A stretch of 64,000 bases of DNA from contig JAMPHZ010000014.1 in assembly GCA_023663145.1 (NCBI GenBank), forward strand, positions 1 to 64,000. Direction: 5' to 3'. Origin of the DNA: Odoribacter sp. GTDB lineage: Bacteria > Bacteroidota > Bacteroidia > Bacteroidales > Muribaculaceae. Every line of letters starts with the position of its first letter. The first letter of the stretch is position 1. Positions 19,808-30,557 of the stretch are shown here, piece after piece. A program made the position numbers and the translations under genes. The notes under the pieces were generated by a model. It did not search any database. It saw only the letters and a list, made by a program, of their open reading frames with translations, and was not told the DNA's origin.

Positions 19808-19833
19808 ATGTTGTTAACAAAACATAACAACAT
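19808..19833. promoter_or_regulatory. 9-bp inverted repeat ahead of an outer-membrane protein gene
   Basis: ATGTTGTTA and TAACAACAT form perfect arms with an 8-base spacer, 21 bases before the ATG at 19855. It may be an operator or a weak leader hairpin. No standard -7 box is obvious for this gene. Confidence 0.35.
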
Positions 19834-19854
19834 TCAACTAAAACAGAAAATAAA

Positions 19855-20364
19855 ATGAAAAAACTGCTACTCGCACTTGTTGCCGTATTCGGCATTACAA
19901 CTGCCTCTCAGGCTCAGGTATCACTTCAGGCAAGCTACGGCGGATATACACAGATGGATGCCATGGACATGCATGACGGGGGCTCGGTAAACACAGCATG
20001 GGGTGACGTTACAGTGGGCGCCTGGTTCGATGTGGCACCAAAATTCAAGCTTGGTGCTACATATACTTTCTCCTCCACTGATTTCAAGCATAGTGATGCC
20101 AACGCTTACTATCATGTCATCATGCTTAATGGCCGGTATGATTATTGGCGTAATTCAATTGTAAAGCTTTATGGACATCTTGGTATAGGCTGTGATATCA
20201 CCCACATTACAGCCGGTGATTACCGTGAGAATAAAGGCTATTTTGCTTTCCAGGTGTCGCCTCTCGGAGCTGAGGTGGATCTTAACCGTACGGTTGGTAT
20301 CTTTGGCGAACTTGGTTTCGGTGCACAGGGTCTGTTGCAGGTGGGATTCCGTTTCAAGCTATGA
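19855..20364 (+). CDS. small outer-membrane beta-barrel protein
   Basis: A 169-residue product with a signal peptide (cleavage probably after SQA near residue 21). The mature part alternates polar and hydrophobic residues in strands with aromatic girdles (GAWFDVAPKFKLGATYTF, HVIMLNGRYDYW, KLYGHLGIGCDI) and ends in GLLQVGFRFKL, whose terminal hydrophobic strand fits an outer-membrane barrel. The size suggests an 8-strand barrel. Function is unknown. It is monocistronic, with a perfect palindrome after it. Confidence 0.8.
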   Translation: MKKLLLALVAVFGITTASQAQVSLQASYGGYTQMDAMDMHDGGSVNTAWGDVTVGAWFDVAPKFKLGATYTFSSTDFKHSDANAYYHVIMLNGRYDYWRNSIVKLYGHLGIGCDITHITAGDYRENKGYFAFQVSPLGAEVDLNRTVGIFGELGFGAQGLLQVGFRFKL

Positions 20365-20390
20365 TATGAGATCTGTTTAATTCTTTTTAT

Positions 20391-20434
20391 AAATAATCCG
20401 CGCAAGAGAATCGATTCTCTTGCGCGGATTATTT
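20391..20434. terminator. 44-bp perfect palindrome between convergent genes
   Basis: Two 22-base arms meet with no spacer (AAATAATCCGCGCAAGAGAATC joined to its exact complement), between the outer-membrane protein stop and the EF-G-like gene stop. Both strands end the stem with a U-rich ATTATTT, so it can terminate transcription in both directions. Confidence 0.75.
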
Positions 20435-20458
20435 TATCTGAGTCAGTGTATATCAGGA

Positions 20459-22618
20459 TCAATCTTCGCCTTGATTCTTTTCAGCATAATCTTTTAGGAG
20501 TTTGTCCTGAACATCGCCCGGCACGAGTTCATATGACGCGAACTTCATGGTAAATGAAGATCTGCCACCAGTGATGGAGCTTAGGGCTGTAGAGTAGCTG
20601 GCCATCTCTTTAAGAGGAACCTTTGCCGATAATTTTTCAAATCCGTTCTCACTTGACATACCCATGATTATTGCACGACGTCCCTGAAGGTCGCTCATTA
20701 CGTCACCCATTACGTCGCCTGGTACAAGTACTTCAACGTCATATACCGGCTCGAGTACCTTGGGATTGGCGTTGCGGAATGCCTCGCTGAAAGCATTGCG
20801 GCCGGCCAGACGGAATGAGATTTCGTTAGAGTCAACCGGATGCATCTTGCCGTCATAAATGCAGACACGTACGTCGCGTGCATATGAGCCTGTGAGCGGA
20901 CCTTGTTCCATGCGATCCATCAGCCCCTTAACAATGGCGGGTATGAAACGGGCGTCAATGGCACCGCCAACTATGCAGTTGCATACAACGAGCTTACCAC
21001 CCCATGCCAAAGGTATTTCCTGTGTGTCACGGACACTCATTTTGAATTCCTGATTTCCAAACTTGAATGAGTCAGGTGCCGGCATGCCTTCTGTATAAGG
21101 TTCTATGATGAGATGAACCTCGCCGAATTGTCCTGAGCCACCTGATTGTTTCTTATGGCGATAATCGGCGCGGGCAGCTTTGGTGATTGTTTCGCGATAA
21201 GGGATCTTGGGCTCGTCAAATATGATGGGAAGTTTATCGTTGTTTTCAACGCGCCATTTAAGGGTGCGGAGGTGGAATTCTCCTTGTCCTGAGAGTATGG
21301 TCTGTTTAAGTTCCTTGCTTTGTTCGATGACCCATGTAGGATCCTCTTCATGCATGCGTGTGAGTATGGAGTTGAGTTTTTCAGCGTCGCTTTCGGTCAC
21401 GGGGCGTACAGCGCGTTGGTAACGGGGAGCCGGGTATTTGATGAAGTCGAATTCCCAATCACAACCCTTTTGGTCAAGTGTATTGCCTGTACGCACGTCT
21501 TTTAACTTTACACTGGCACCTATATCACCGGCCTCAAGGGTGTCGACCGGCGTTTTGATCTGTCCGCATACGCAGTAAATCTGAGCGAGGCGTTCTTTTG
21601 AACCGCGGGTTACGTTATCAAGGTCGGCACCTGCGTTCAGAGTGCCTGACATAACTTTGAAATAGCTTATTTCGCCGATGTGAGGTTCAATGGTAGTTTT
21701 GAATACAAATACACTTAGCGGACCGTTTGAGTCTGGTTTGATTTCCTCACCGGCAGTATTGACGGGTGCAGGCATGTCGTCAACGAACGGTACAACATTG
21801 CCAAGGAATTCCATCATTCTCCGTACGCCCATGTCTTTTGCCGCGCTTACGCAAAATACCGGATAAATCGAGCGGTCAATTAGCCCCTTGCGTATGCCAA
21901 GACGCAACTCGTCTTCACTAAGGTGCTCTGTCTCGAAGAATTTCTCCATCAGGGATTCGTCGTTCTCAGCAGCAGCTTCTACCAACGCGCGGTGCAGTTC
22001 TTGAGCACGGTCATGTTCCTCGGCTGGAATCTCCTCAATTTTAGGAGTGCCTCCGTCTGGTCCCCAGGAGAGTTTTTTCATGATGAGAACGTCGATTATG
22101 GCATTGAAGCCCGGACCGCATTCGAGAGGATATTGTATGGGGGTGATTTTTGGCCCGAATACTTCACGCATCTGTTCGATTACATTCTCATAATCGGCTT
22201 TTTCACCGTCAAGTTGATTGAGAGCGAAAATTATAGGTTTATTTATTGATGTGGCGGTACGGAATATATTTTGTGTACCCACTTCCACGCCATATTGTCC
22301 ATTTATTACTATGACGCCTGTGTCGGTAACATTGAGTGCTGTAATAGCGTTGCCAACAAAGTCATCGGCTCCTGGACAGTCGACTACATTTAACTTCTTT
22401 CCGTTGAACTCTGCATAGAAAACAGTCGAGAATACAGATGATCCGTATTCTTTCTCTACAGGAAAGTAGTCGCAGACGGTGGTGCCGTTTTCTACATTGC
22501 CGCGGCGTTTTATAACTCCACACTCGAGAAGCATCGCTTCAGCGAGTGTGGTTTTACCGGAGCCCTTGCTTCCGAGCAGGGCTATGTTCTTGATTTCGTT
22601 GGTCTTGTATACTTTCAT
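20459..22618 (-). CDS. elongation factor G-like GTPase (EF-G paralogue)
   Basis: A 719-residue translation GTPase of the EF-G-like group common in Bacteroidota as a second copy. The G1 loop is GSKGSGKT at 16-23, G3 is DCPGADD near 81, and G4 reads NQLD where canonical factors have NKxD. Domains II-V follow, with ILSGQGEFHLRTLKW, SGGSGQFGEVHL and FRLAGRNAFSEAF. It is not next to the str ribosomal operon, which supports a paralogue rather than the main factor. Some such paralogues work in ribosome recycling or lack full translocase activity; which applies here is not visible. Confidence 0.93.
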   Translation of the reverse strand: MKVYKTNEIKNIALLGSKGSGKTTLAEAMLLECGVIKRRGNVENGTTVCDYFPVEKEYGSSVFSTVFYAEFNGKKLNVVDCPGADDFVGNAITALNVTDTGVIVINGQYGVEVGTQNIFRTATSINKPIIFALNQLDGEKADYENVIEQMREVFGPKITPIQYPLECGPGFNAIIDVLIMKKLSWGPDGGTPKIEEIPAEEHDRAQELHRALVEAAAENDESLMEKFFETEHLSEDELRLGIRKGLIDRSIYPVFCVSAAKDMGVRRMMEFLGNVVPFVDDMPAPVNTAGEEIKPDSNGPLSVFVFKTTIEPHIGEISYFKVMSGTLNAGADLDNVTRGSKERLAQIYCVCGQIKTPVDTLEAGDIGASVKLKDVRTGNTLDQKGCDWEFDFIKYPAPRYQRAVRPVTESDAEKLNSILTRMHEEDPTWVIEQSKELKQTILSGQGEFHLRTLKWRVENNDKLPIIFDEPKIPYRETITKAARADYRHKKQSGGSGQFGEVHLIIEPYTEGMPAPDSFKFGNQEFKMSVRDTQEIPLAWGGKLVVCNCIVGGAIDARFIPAIVKGLMDRMEQGPLTGSYARDVRVCIYDGKMHPVDSNEISFRLAGRNAFSEAFRNANPKVLEPVYDVEVLVPGDVMGDVMSDLQGRRAIIMGMSSENGFEKLSAKVPLKEMASYSTALSSITGGRSSFTMKFASYELVPGDVQDKLLKDYAEKNQGED

Positions 22619-22780
22619 GGTTTTTGAGTTAATATTTTATCTAAGAATAGTTATTATTTGTGCCGCAATTTAGGTATTATTCTTTAAATTGGAGGCAAAA
22701 AATATTATGTTATGTAGCATAAAAACATTTTTTAGCAGAATACGTCAACCGAAATAATAGTAAACAGTAATAAATAAAAA

Positions 22781-22810
22781 TAGTCACCGCTCAATGCTGA
22801 GCAGTGACTA
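22781..22810 (-). terminator. intrinsic terminator of groES-groEL
   Basis: On the minus strand, TAGTCAC and GCTCA arms with a single mismatch form a 13-pair stem with a four-base loop, followed directly by TATTTTTATTTATT. This is a textbook rho-independent terminator 28 bases past the groEL stop. The rest of the spacer up to 22618 is A/T-rich leader of the EF-G-like gene with an AT-rich inverted repeat (CAATTTA/TAAATTG, 22666-22691). Confidence 0.88.
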
Positions 22811-22837
22811 TATTACTTATTATTTGAGAGTTCGTTT

Positions 22838-24484
<1,647 letters not shown>

Positions 24485-24488
24485 TTAT

Positions 24489-24764
24489 TTATTTTTCGAT
24501 TACTGCGAGAACTTCGTTCTGGCGCATGATGAGAACTTTATCGCCGTTTAGGTCGATCTCTGTGCCGGCGTATTTGCCATAAAGCACTTCATCTCCTTCC
24601 TTAAGGGTCATTTCCTCATCTTTGGTTCCGGTGCCCACGGCGAGTACTGTTCCGCGCAAGGGTTTCTCTTTTGCTGAATCAGGAATTATAATGCCTGAAG
24701 CTGTTACTTCTTCAGCGGCTGTGGGTTGAATGATAACCCGGTCGGCAAGTGGTTTAAGTTTCAT
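24489..24764 (-). CDS. groES: co-chaperonin GroES
   Basis: The 91-residue lid of the GroEL chamber. The start MKLKPLADRVIIQ is conserved, and the mobile loop (TASGIIIPDSAKEKP) and roof loop (GDEVLYGKYAGTEI) are both recognisable. No CIRCE element (TTAGCACTC-N9-GAGTGCTAA) is present upstream. Instead the leader region carries TGGCACGAATT twice, one copy forming a near-consensus sigma-54-type element. Confidence 0.99.
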   Translation of the reverse strand: MKLKPLADRVIIQPTAAEEVTASGIIIPDSAKEKPLRGTVLAVGTGTKDEEMTLKEGDEVLYGKYAGTEIDLNGDKVLIMRQNEVLAVIEK

Positions 24765-24809
24765 ATTGTTCTTTTATGATAGTTATATTTTAATATTCTG
24801 CAATATTAA

Positions 24810-24841
24810 TGCATAATTCGTGCCACAGGCAATTCGTGCCA
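24810..24841 (-). promoter_or_regulatory. candidate sigma-54-type promoter with repeated half ahead of groES
   Basis: On the minus strand TGGCACGAATTATGCA (24810-24825) matches TGGCACG-N4-TTGCW except for one base, with GG and GC at the -24/-12 distance and a predicted start near 24799, 35 bases before groES. The 11-base half TGGCACGAATT occurs again at 24831-24841, in the same orientation, one and a half turns upstream. A competing reading is a Bacteroidota promoter: TAATATTG (24801-24808, one mismatch to TAnnTTTG) with ATTG 21 bases upstream. Both fit, and the sequence does not decide. Confidence 0.45.
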
Positions 24842-24879
24842 TTTTGTCACATGCCCGGCGATTTTATCATGAATAACGC

Positions 24880-27800
24880 TTAATCTGCTGTAATGTTTAT
24901 ACGGCAGGCACCTGACCGGGCATTGATCTCAGGAGCATACTGGCTCTGTATTATAGCGGGACCTGAAGCGTATGTGCCTGAGTTGTTCGTGAATGCATCG
25001 TAGGTGATTGTGTATGTTCCCGCGGGCATGTAGTCGATGAAGAATCGGGTTCGTGAATCGGAGCTCTCACGATATAAAGAGAGTCCTCCTTGAAATATAC
25101 GGCCTGGAAGCTGATTCTCTGGCTCAAATGCGGCTGGGCGTTCGTCAATTATTGTCACGTATTCAAGATCGCGTTTAAGGGTTATTGTCAGCTGCACTCT
25201 GACTTTTTGTCCAGATGCAAACGATGTGGTGACTTTCCAATTATTGCCATCTTCTGTAAGGAAGCGCTTATCTATGGAGAGTTGGCTGCTTCCTCGGGCC
25301 TGGATACTGTCAAGCGGAGCTTTGTAAATGGTGGAAAGTGAACCGTAAGATACTCCCGGAGTATCTGTGTTACGCATTACATTTATTGTAGCCCCCATTT
25401 TGTTTACCGTTGAGGTGAAAGAACCTGTGATTTCTTCGATATTTGATATTGATAGCGGGGATCCGTCTATGCTTACGGAAGCAACAGGTGATTTTAATGT
25501 TATCCAACGGTTGCCGGTTGATAGAATTGCCGTTATTAAAGATGTTGGGTCCCATGTTCCGAGATCATCAGTGACTTGGGTGCGCAGTATGAGCCACTGG
25601 CGCATGCTATCGAGTTGATGTTGATCTGGTTTGATTGTGGCGAAAGCCTGCATGATTATTGCGTAGTCATCAATGCGGTCAACCGAAGGGAATGATATGC
25701 CTGCAATGGGACTTCTAACTTCAAACTGGCTAATAGAATTTACTACCTCCCGGGCAACATTCTCATAACCGGTGGCATTAAGCAGCAATGCGTAGCGAGC
25801 CTTCATGACGGTTGATGCAGTCTTCCATTCTTTGATGGCGTTTTGTGCCGCGGTGGCCAATGCTTGTTTTGCTGCCTGAGTGGATTGCAGTCGGTGGGGA
25901 TATAGAACAGCAGTGGATGCATATATGTATTCGTTGTGGTCAATGTTGTTTTCAAGATAACAGAATGCCTTATCTATAATCTTGTCAAGACGGCTGTTGC
26001 CTGTCAGGAATCCCCAGGCATTGAGCCGCCCGATGATCTGTAGCACAGACGCTGTCATCCAGAAACTGGATGCACGGTTCCATGTACCCCATGCGAAGCC
26101 TCCATCACCCAGTTGCATTGATTCAAGTACGTCAATGGCTCGGTTGAGCTGCCCTTTTATCTGAGATTTATCAAAGGTAAGAGCCATTGCCTGCATGCGG
26201 TCGGTTTCTGAAGCTGCGGTGGCTACCCATGGAGATTGTTGTAGTGTGGCAACTTTCAATTGTTCGTTTTTATAAAGACGTGATACAAGCGCAGAGTCTT
26301 CGGGATTCGACATCCATTGGCTTATTGCACGGTTGATTTCCGGATATTTTCGGCTGAGTCCGCGTGTGGTCAGAGCTGCGAATATAGCGGTTGCGGCTCC
26401 CGTAGATGTAGTAGGCTTATAGTCATATAAATAGGGTAGGGCTTTGACTACGTCCCATACTGGGTTGGTGCAATATTGTATCACGCTTTGGGCATTAATC
26501 TCGTTAGGAACTGTGCATGTGAATGACTGATTTTCGGATGTAAGGTAGAAGTTTTCACTGTCGATTGCAGTGAGTTCTGATGCCAACACCGGCAGGTAAT
26601 TGACTTCTCCGTCAGTGTAGTTACCCATTGTGGCGGAAATACGCATCCCTAAGGTAGATATCTCGGGACTGTAGTCAACCGGGAAGCGGATAACTTCGCT
26701 TTGACGTGCATTCACATCAATATTGAAGGTGGTAGTGGTGATAATATCATTCGATGTGGGGTTGAATACGGACACGGCGATGCTCACTTGATTATCGGTG
26801 TCAGTATTGTTGTATACAGTGATAGCCGCTATCGGTTTATCTCCTGATCTTAAGAAACGTGGCAGGTTGGGCTGAATCATTACCGGTTTGCTTGAGACAG
26901 TTGTTTTATCAACAGATGAGCATCTCAGGTTTTCGTCCCATGCAGTAGCCATAAAGTGCCATGTGCCATTGGCTCGCGGAGCGATGAAGGATATTGAGGC
27001 TATACCTGATGTATCAACGGCTATTCCGGGTCTCCACAAAGCATCGTATACAGCGCCAGGGCGCAGATCTGTATTGGCTGGTGATTGAGATCCTGATGCT
27101 TGCTTGTCAAATTTTACAGCACCGGCTGACATCATGGGCGTCCCGCAATCTTCAAGGACTAAGACCTCGCCTTCAACGGTTTCCTCTCTATCGGCTGTCA
27201 TGGTCACAGCACTGTTGAGAGCATTCATCCTATATCCGCGGGACATATATACCGGAGCGCTGTATCTTATGTTGTCGCGGATTGAGTAAGTAAAGCACGG
27301 AGCTATAAAAATGTGTCTGGATGATGATTTCAGCTTGCTTCGGTATACTAAATAATTGATATTGGCATTTATCTTGTTTGTATACGTTCCTGCAACGCTG
27401 TTGTAATCATACGAAGGGAACATGCAGTTGCCATCACGGATGGTAAAGAAACCGGGATAGTAGCTTTGAAGTGCATCTAACGCATGGTTATACATTGTGG
27501 CTGTTACAGCTCCATGTGCAGGATTGCCGGAAGTGTCAGTGAGGCGCATTGTAATGGTTTCGGTATTTCCGGGTGTTATATTATCGCGCCAGCTTTCGAT
27601 ATGAAGCACCAAGTCATCAGGGTCAATTCCATTAGCAGTCAGAGATTCTCTGTGGAATGAGAGTTCATCGTGTACAGCAATAGTGATAGCGACTGTTTGT
27701 CCTGCTTCGAGTTCCGGACTTTCTATAGTGTGAAATCCTGGAGAGAATACACGTCGTTCTGCTCCAGAAAGCATGCCCGGAATAGCAGTGAATACATATG

Positions 27801-30312
27801 CCACTGTTTTGTGTGGAAAGCCTACAATGAATTTTGCTTTCTTTCCTGGAGCTGCGGAAGCAACAGATGAGTCTACGATTATCTTAACTGAAGCAGGCAC
27901 GGCATTGCGGTCAATGGAGTAGGTGGTGATGTCGAAGGTGTCAGATGTGCATTCAATGTTTTCGATAGGGGCGAAAGTCATGCGATATGCTGCTGCCGGA
28001 TAGCGTGATAGGTCTATGTCACAGCCGTTCTTTGTCACAAGACACTGGCCGGTGGCAACCACTCTGTTGTCGGATTTTGCTATAAGAGTCCAATGCGCTT
28101 CTGTCTCAAAGGCCTTTCCGCTGCCGGTGTAGGCATGAACAGGCAGAGGTTTCCGGTTATCGCTGTTCCATATAGGATTACCTGTATATGATATAGTTAT
28201 TGCGTCATTCAGGTAAAGGCTTGTGCTGCCCGATACTGTTTCTGATGCAGCATCAGTTATAGTTACATTGATACTGTAATTATTTCGTGGCTCAAGTTTG
28301 TTCTCATCATTTCCGACAGAAATTTTGAAAGAACCGTCTTCACCTGTAATTGTGGTATAGTTTACAGGGTCTTGTACAGGCATATTGCGACTCCACCAAC
28401 CATACATGGTTTCGATGGCTACGTCAACTTTGGCTTCATTTACCGCCATACCTGAATAGGTGATTGCTTTGCCGGTTATTTCAAGTACTCCTGTTGGGCT
28501 GACAGATGCATTGAGGTCTTTGATTTCGAATGTCGGAACTTTGAAATCACTTACCATAAAACGGGTATATTCATGTGCCGGTTTAAGTTGGGCATAAGAT
28601 GTAGATACCAGCCTGAGACTATAATATCCGGTGATTCGCCCTTGTGGTATTACAAATTTTCCGTTGGCGCATCCCATGGCATCTGAGGTAACGGTTATGG
28701 TATCAACTCCCTGATTATTTGCGTCATACATGGCCACATCAAATTCTATACCTTTGCAAGCTATGGCATTGCGGGTGATGTTGTCATACCGCCCCAGTAC
28801 AGCGCTCCACTGCACGGTGTCGCCTGGATGGTATAGGGGCCGGTTGATAAAGAATTCAGCACTGACTTGGCCGGTATTGAAATATCGCTTTGAGTCTGTC
28901 AGATATATTTCGTTGCCGAAGTCATATACGCGGTTGTTCTTGATCGCAGTGATTCTGCTTCGGAAATCAGCTGAGGGTGAGAAAAATGTCAGTAGTCCAT
29001 TGGCATTGGTGAGCCCGGCCACACTGTCGCCTACCATTATTGTCGCACCTTTTACGGGTGAACCATCTGATACATTAACCAATGCTATCGCGTTGCGGTC
29101 GTTCCATGAGGCTACAAACGGAGTGATGCTCGTAGAGGTGATGAACTGCGATTGACGCTGTGTGTTGTCATTGTCAAAAGTTAATTCGACGAAGATTTTT
29201 CCATCGGATTTTGGTGTGAAGCTCAAAGTGTCTGACCTCATGTAGCTGTTCCCATCATATGAGAAAGTTCTGGTCAGCATCAGGGAAGAATTACTACCGT
29301 CTGGATTGAACGGCAGTTTAATTTTAGTGCCGTCATTGATTGAATATACATTTATAACAGCTTCCTTTACAAATGAAGACGATATGACTACGTCTACTGG
29401 CTTTCCTGTTGTGGCTATTGTCGGTATAGAGATGCTTGCCGTAGGGCGTGTAAGTCTTATGAGAGCATGTTGCAGTTGTTTGGTGAATATGTTGGCTGTG
29501 TTGTTTTCAAGGTAGGCCTGCAGCAGCTTTATACATTTCTGTACATCAGTACCTGGCTTATTTGCAATCAGACTGAGGGTATATGCTCCGGTGAGGCCGT
29601 CGGGGTAGTGTTCGTAAATAGCTGCATGGTCTACTTTGCGACCTAAATTTACCCAATAAGCCCACGGTGGAGTGCCGGGTGTTGTCTTAGATACAATTGT
29701 CTCTATGAATGAGTATGCTTTGTCGGGGTTGTATATACTGTATATTTCGTTGCTAATGCAGTATCCGAAATCGCGCAGGGTAGGGAAGAACGGTCTTTCT
29801 TTTTCTCCAATTTCTATAATTCCATTGAAATTGTCAATGCGTGCGTCACCTGTGTTGGAGTATAGTAGAGTCATTGCACTGTCGAGCGACTCGAAACTGC
29901 GGCGTTGGATCTGATCCTTATTCCATAATTCAATTTTTGCCGGAAGTGGATCGATCGGGGCGTCGCGACTATCAAAATCCGGTTGATACTCCTGATATAT
30001 CTCACTGAACAAATCAGCTTGGAACAGGTAGAGCAGAGCCTTGCAGGCCGGTGATGACACCTTGCAAGTGTAGTTCTGTACAATGTTTGGAGTGATGAAG
30101 ACGGAGTCAGGATCTATGGCCGTCTTGGCAACAGTGATTTGTATCACTGCTTTGGTTATGTCAATGTCATTGTGTGAGTTTTGGAGCACACTGTCGGCAT
30201 CGGCTATCACATTGAGCGGAAGAGAGAAGTCAGGAGTAGAGAAAGATGGGCCGGCTGATGCCATACACCATCCTAAGGCAAGAGCCACAGCAGGAGACAG
30301 GTATTTTTTCAT
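24880..30312 (-). CDS. large exported alpha-2-macroglobulin-like (MG2) protein without thioester
   Basis: An 1810-residue product with an N-terminal signal (MKKYLSPAVALALGWCMASAG). Domain order as far as readable: helical region to about 280; macroglobulin/MG2 modules from about 300 (VKGATIMVGDSVAGLTN, FFINRPLYHPGDTVQWSAVLGRYD near 495, FKVPTFEIKDL); the conserved A2M stretch near 1085-1130 (LRPGAVYDALWRPGIAVDTSG, FIAPRANGTWHF); a complement-like helical domain around 1290-1560; and a C-terminal receptor-like beta domain. At the thioester site the sequence is YKPTTSTGA (K1299 on) where active members have CxEQ, so covalent trapping is not expected. No pbpC gene, the usual partner of one bacterial A2M group, is adjacent. 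A role as a periplasmic or surface scaffold is inference. Confidence 0.88.
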   Translation of the reverse strand: MKKYLSPAVALALGWCMASAGPSFSTPDFSLPLNVIADADSVLQNSHNDIDITKAVIQITVAKTAIDPDSVFITPNIVQNYTCKVSSPACKALLYLFQADLFSEIYQEYQPDFDSRDAPIDPLPAKIELWNKDQIQRRSFESLDSAMTLLYSNTGDARIDNFNGIIEIGEKERPFFPTLRDFGYCISNEIYSIYNPDKAYSFIETIVSKTTPGTPPWAYWVNLGRKVDHAAIYEHYPDGLTGAYTLSLIANKPGTDVQKCIKLLQAYLENNTANIFTKQLQHALIRLTRPTASISIPTIATTGKPVDVVISSSFVKEAVINVYSINDGTKIKLPFNPDGSNSSLMLTRTFSYDGNSYMRSDTLSFTPKSDGKIFVELTFDNDNTQRQSQFITSTSITPFVASWNDRNAIALVNVSDGSPVKGATIMVGDSVAGLTNANGLLTFFSPSADFRSRITAIKNNRVYDFGNEIYLTDSKRYFNTGQVSAEFFINRPLYHPGDTVQWSAVLGRYDNITRNAIACKGIEFDVAMYDANNQGVDTITVTSDAMGCANGKFVIPQGRITGYYSLRLVSTSYAQLKPAHEYTRFMVSDFKVPTFEIKDLNASVSPTGVLEITGKAITYSGMAVNEAKVDVAIETMYGWWSRNMPVQDPVNYTTITGEDGSFKISVGNDENKLEPRNNYSINVTITDAASETVSGSTSLYLNDAITISYTGNPIWNSDNRKPLPVHAYTGSGKAFETEAHWTLIAKSDNRVVATGQCLVTKNGCDIDLSRYPAAAYRMTFAPIENIECTSDTFDITTYSIDRNAVPASVKIIVDSSVASAAPGKKAKFIVGFPHKTVAYVFTAIPGMLSGAERRVFSPGFHTIESPELEAGQTVAITIAVHDELSFHRESLTANGIDPDDLVLHIESWRDNITPGNTETITMRLTDTSGNPAHGAVTATMYNHALDALQSYYPGFFTIRDGNCMFPSYDYNSVAGTYTNKINANINYLVYRSKLKSSSRHIFIAPCFTYSIRDNIRYSAPVYMSRGYRMNALNSAVTMTADREETVEGEVLVLEDCGTPMMSAGAVKFDKQASGSQSPANTDLRPGAVYDALWRPGIAVDTSGIASISFIAPRANGTWHFMATAWDENLRCSSVDKTTVSSKPVMIQPNLPRFLRSGDKPIAAITVYNNTDTDNQVSIAVSVFNPTSNDIITTTTFNIDVNARQSEVIRFPVDYSPEISTLGMRISATMGNYTDGEVNYLPVLASELTAIDSENFYLTSENQSFTCTVPNEINAQSVIQYCTNPVWDVVKALPYLYDYKPTTSTGAATAIFAALTTRGLSRKYPEINRAISQWMSNPEDSALVSRLYKNEQLKVATLQQSPWVATAASETDRMQAMALTFDKSQIKGQLNRAIDVLESMQLGDGGFAWGTWNRASSFWMTASVLQIIGRLNAWGFLTGNSRLDKIIDKAFCYLENNIDHNEYIYASTAVLYPHRLQSTQAAKQALATAAQNAIKEWKTASTVMKARYALLLNATGYENVAREVVNSISQFEVRSPIAGISFPSVDRIDDYAIIMQAFATIKPDQHQLDSMRQWLILRTQVTDDLGTWDPTSLITAILSTGNRWITLKSPVASVSIDGSPLSISNIEEITGSFTSTVNKMGATINVMRNTDTPGVSYGSLSTIYKAPLDSIQARGSSQLSIDKRFLTEDGNNWKVTTSFASGQKVRVQLTITLKRDLEYVTIIDERPAAFEPENQLPGRIFQGGLSLYRESSDSRTRFFIDYMPAGTYTITYDAFTNNSGTYASGPAIIQSQYAPEINARSGACRINITAD

Positions 30313-30347
30313 GCTATATAAATAATATATGTTCTATGTTAAGACTG

Positions 30348-30355
30348 CAAATATA
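30348..30355 (-). promoter_or_regulatory. -7 box for the macroglobulin-like gene
   Basis: Minus-strand TATATTTG, an exact TAnnTTTG match, 36 bases ahead of the ATG at 30312. No clear -33 element at normal spacing. The remainder of this 245-base divergent spacer is A/T-rich; TTGTGTTATAATATTAAAA at 30490-30508 may serve the plus-strand gene but does not fit the usual consensus. Confidence 0.45.
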
Positions 30356-30557
30356 GCCAAAAAGTTTAAAAAGCGGCATTAAAATAAGTGTCCATTGAAA
30401 AGAGATGCCATTGACGTCTATTGTGTTCAACACATTCATTAAGCGTGAAATATTAAAAAAAGACGGGCTTAAAAACATAATTAAGCCGGGTTGTGTTATA
30501 ATATTAAAATTAACAAAAACTCAATAGAAATATTAACTCAACTAATTTATATCCATT

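Noticed and set aside
22666..22691. AT-rich inverted repeat CAATTTA/TAAATTG near the EF-G-like gene promoter.
   Set aside because: Short and A/T-only enough to occur by chance; noted only within the terminator entry.
24765..24879. Looked for CIRCE (HrcA operator) upstream of groES.
   Set aside because: The TTAGCACTC / GAGTGCTAA arms are absent.
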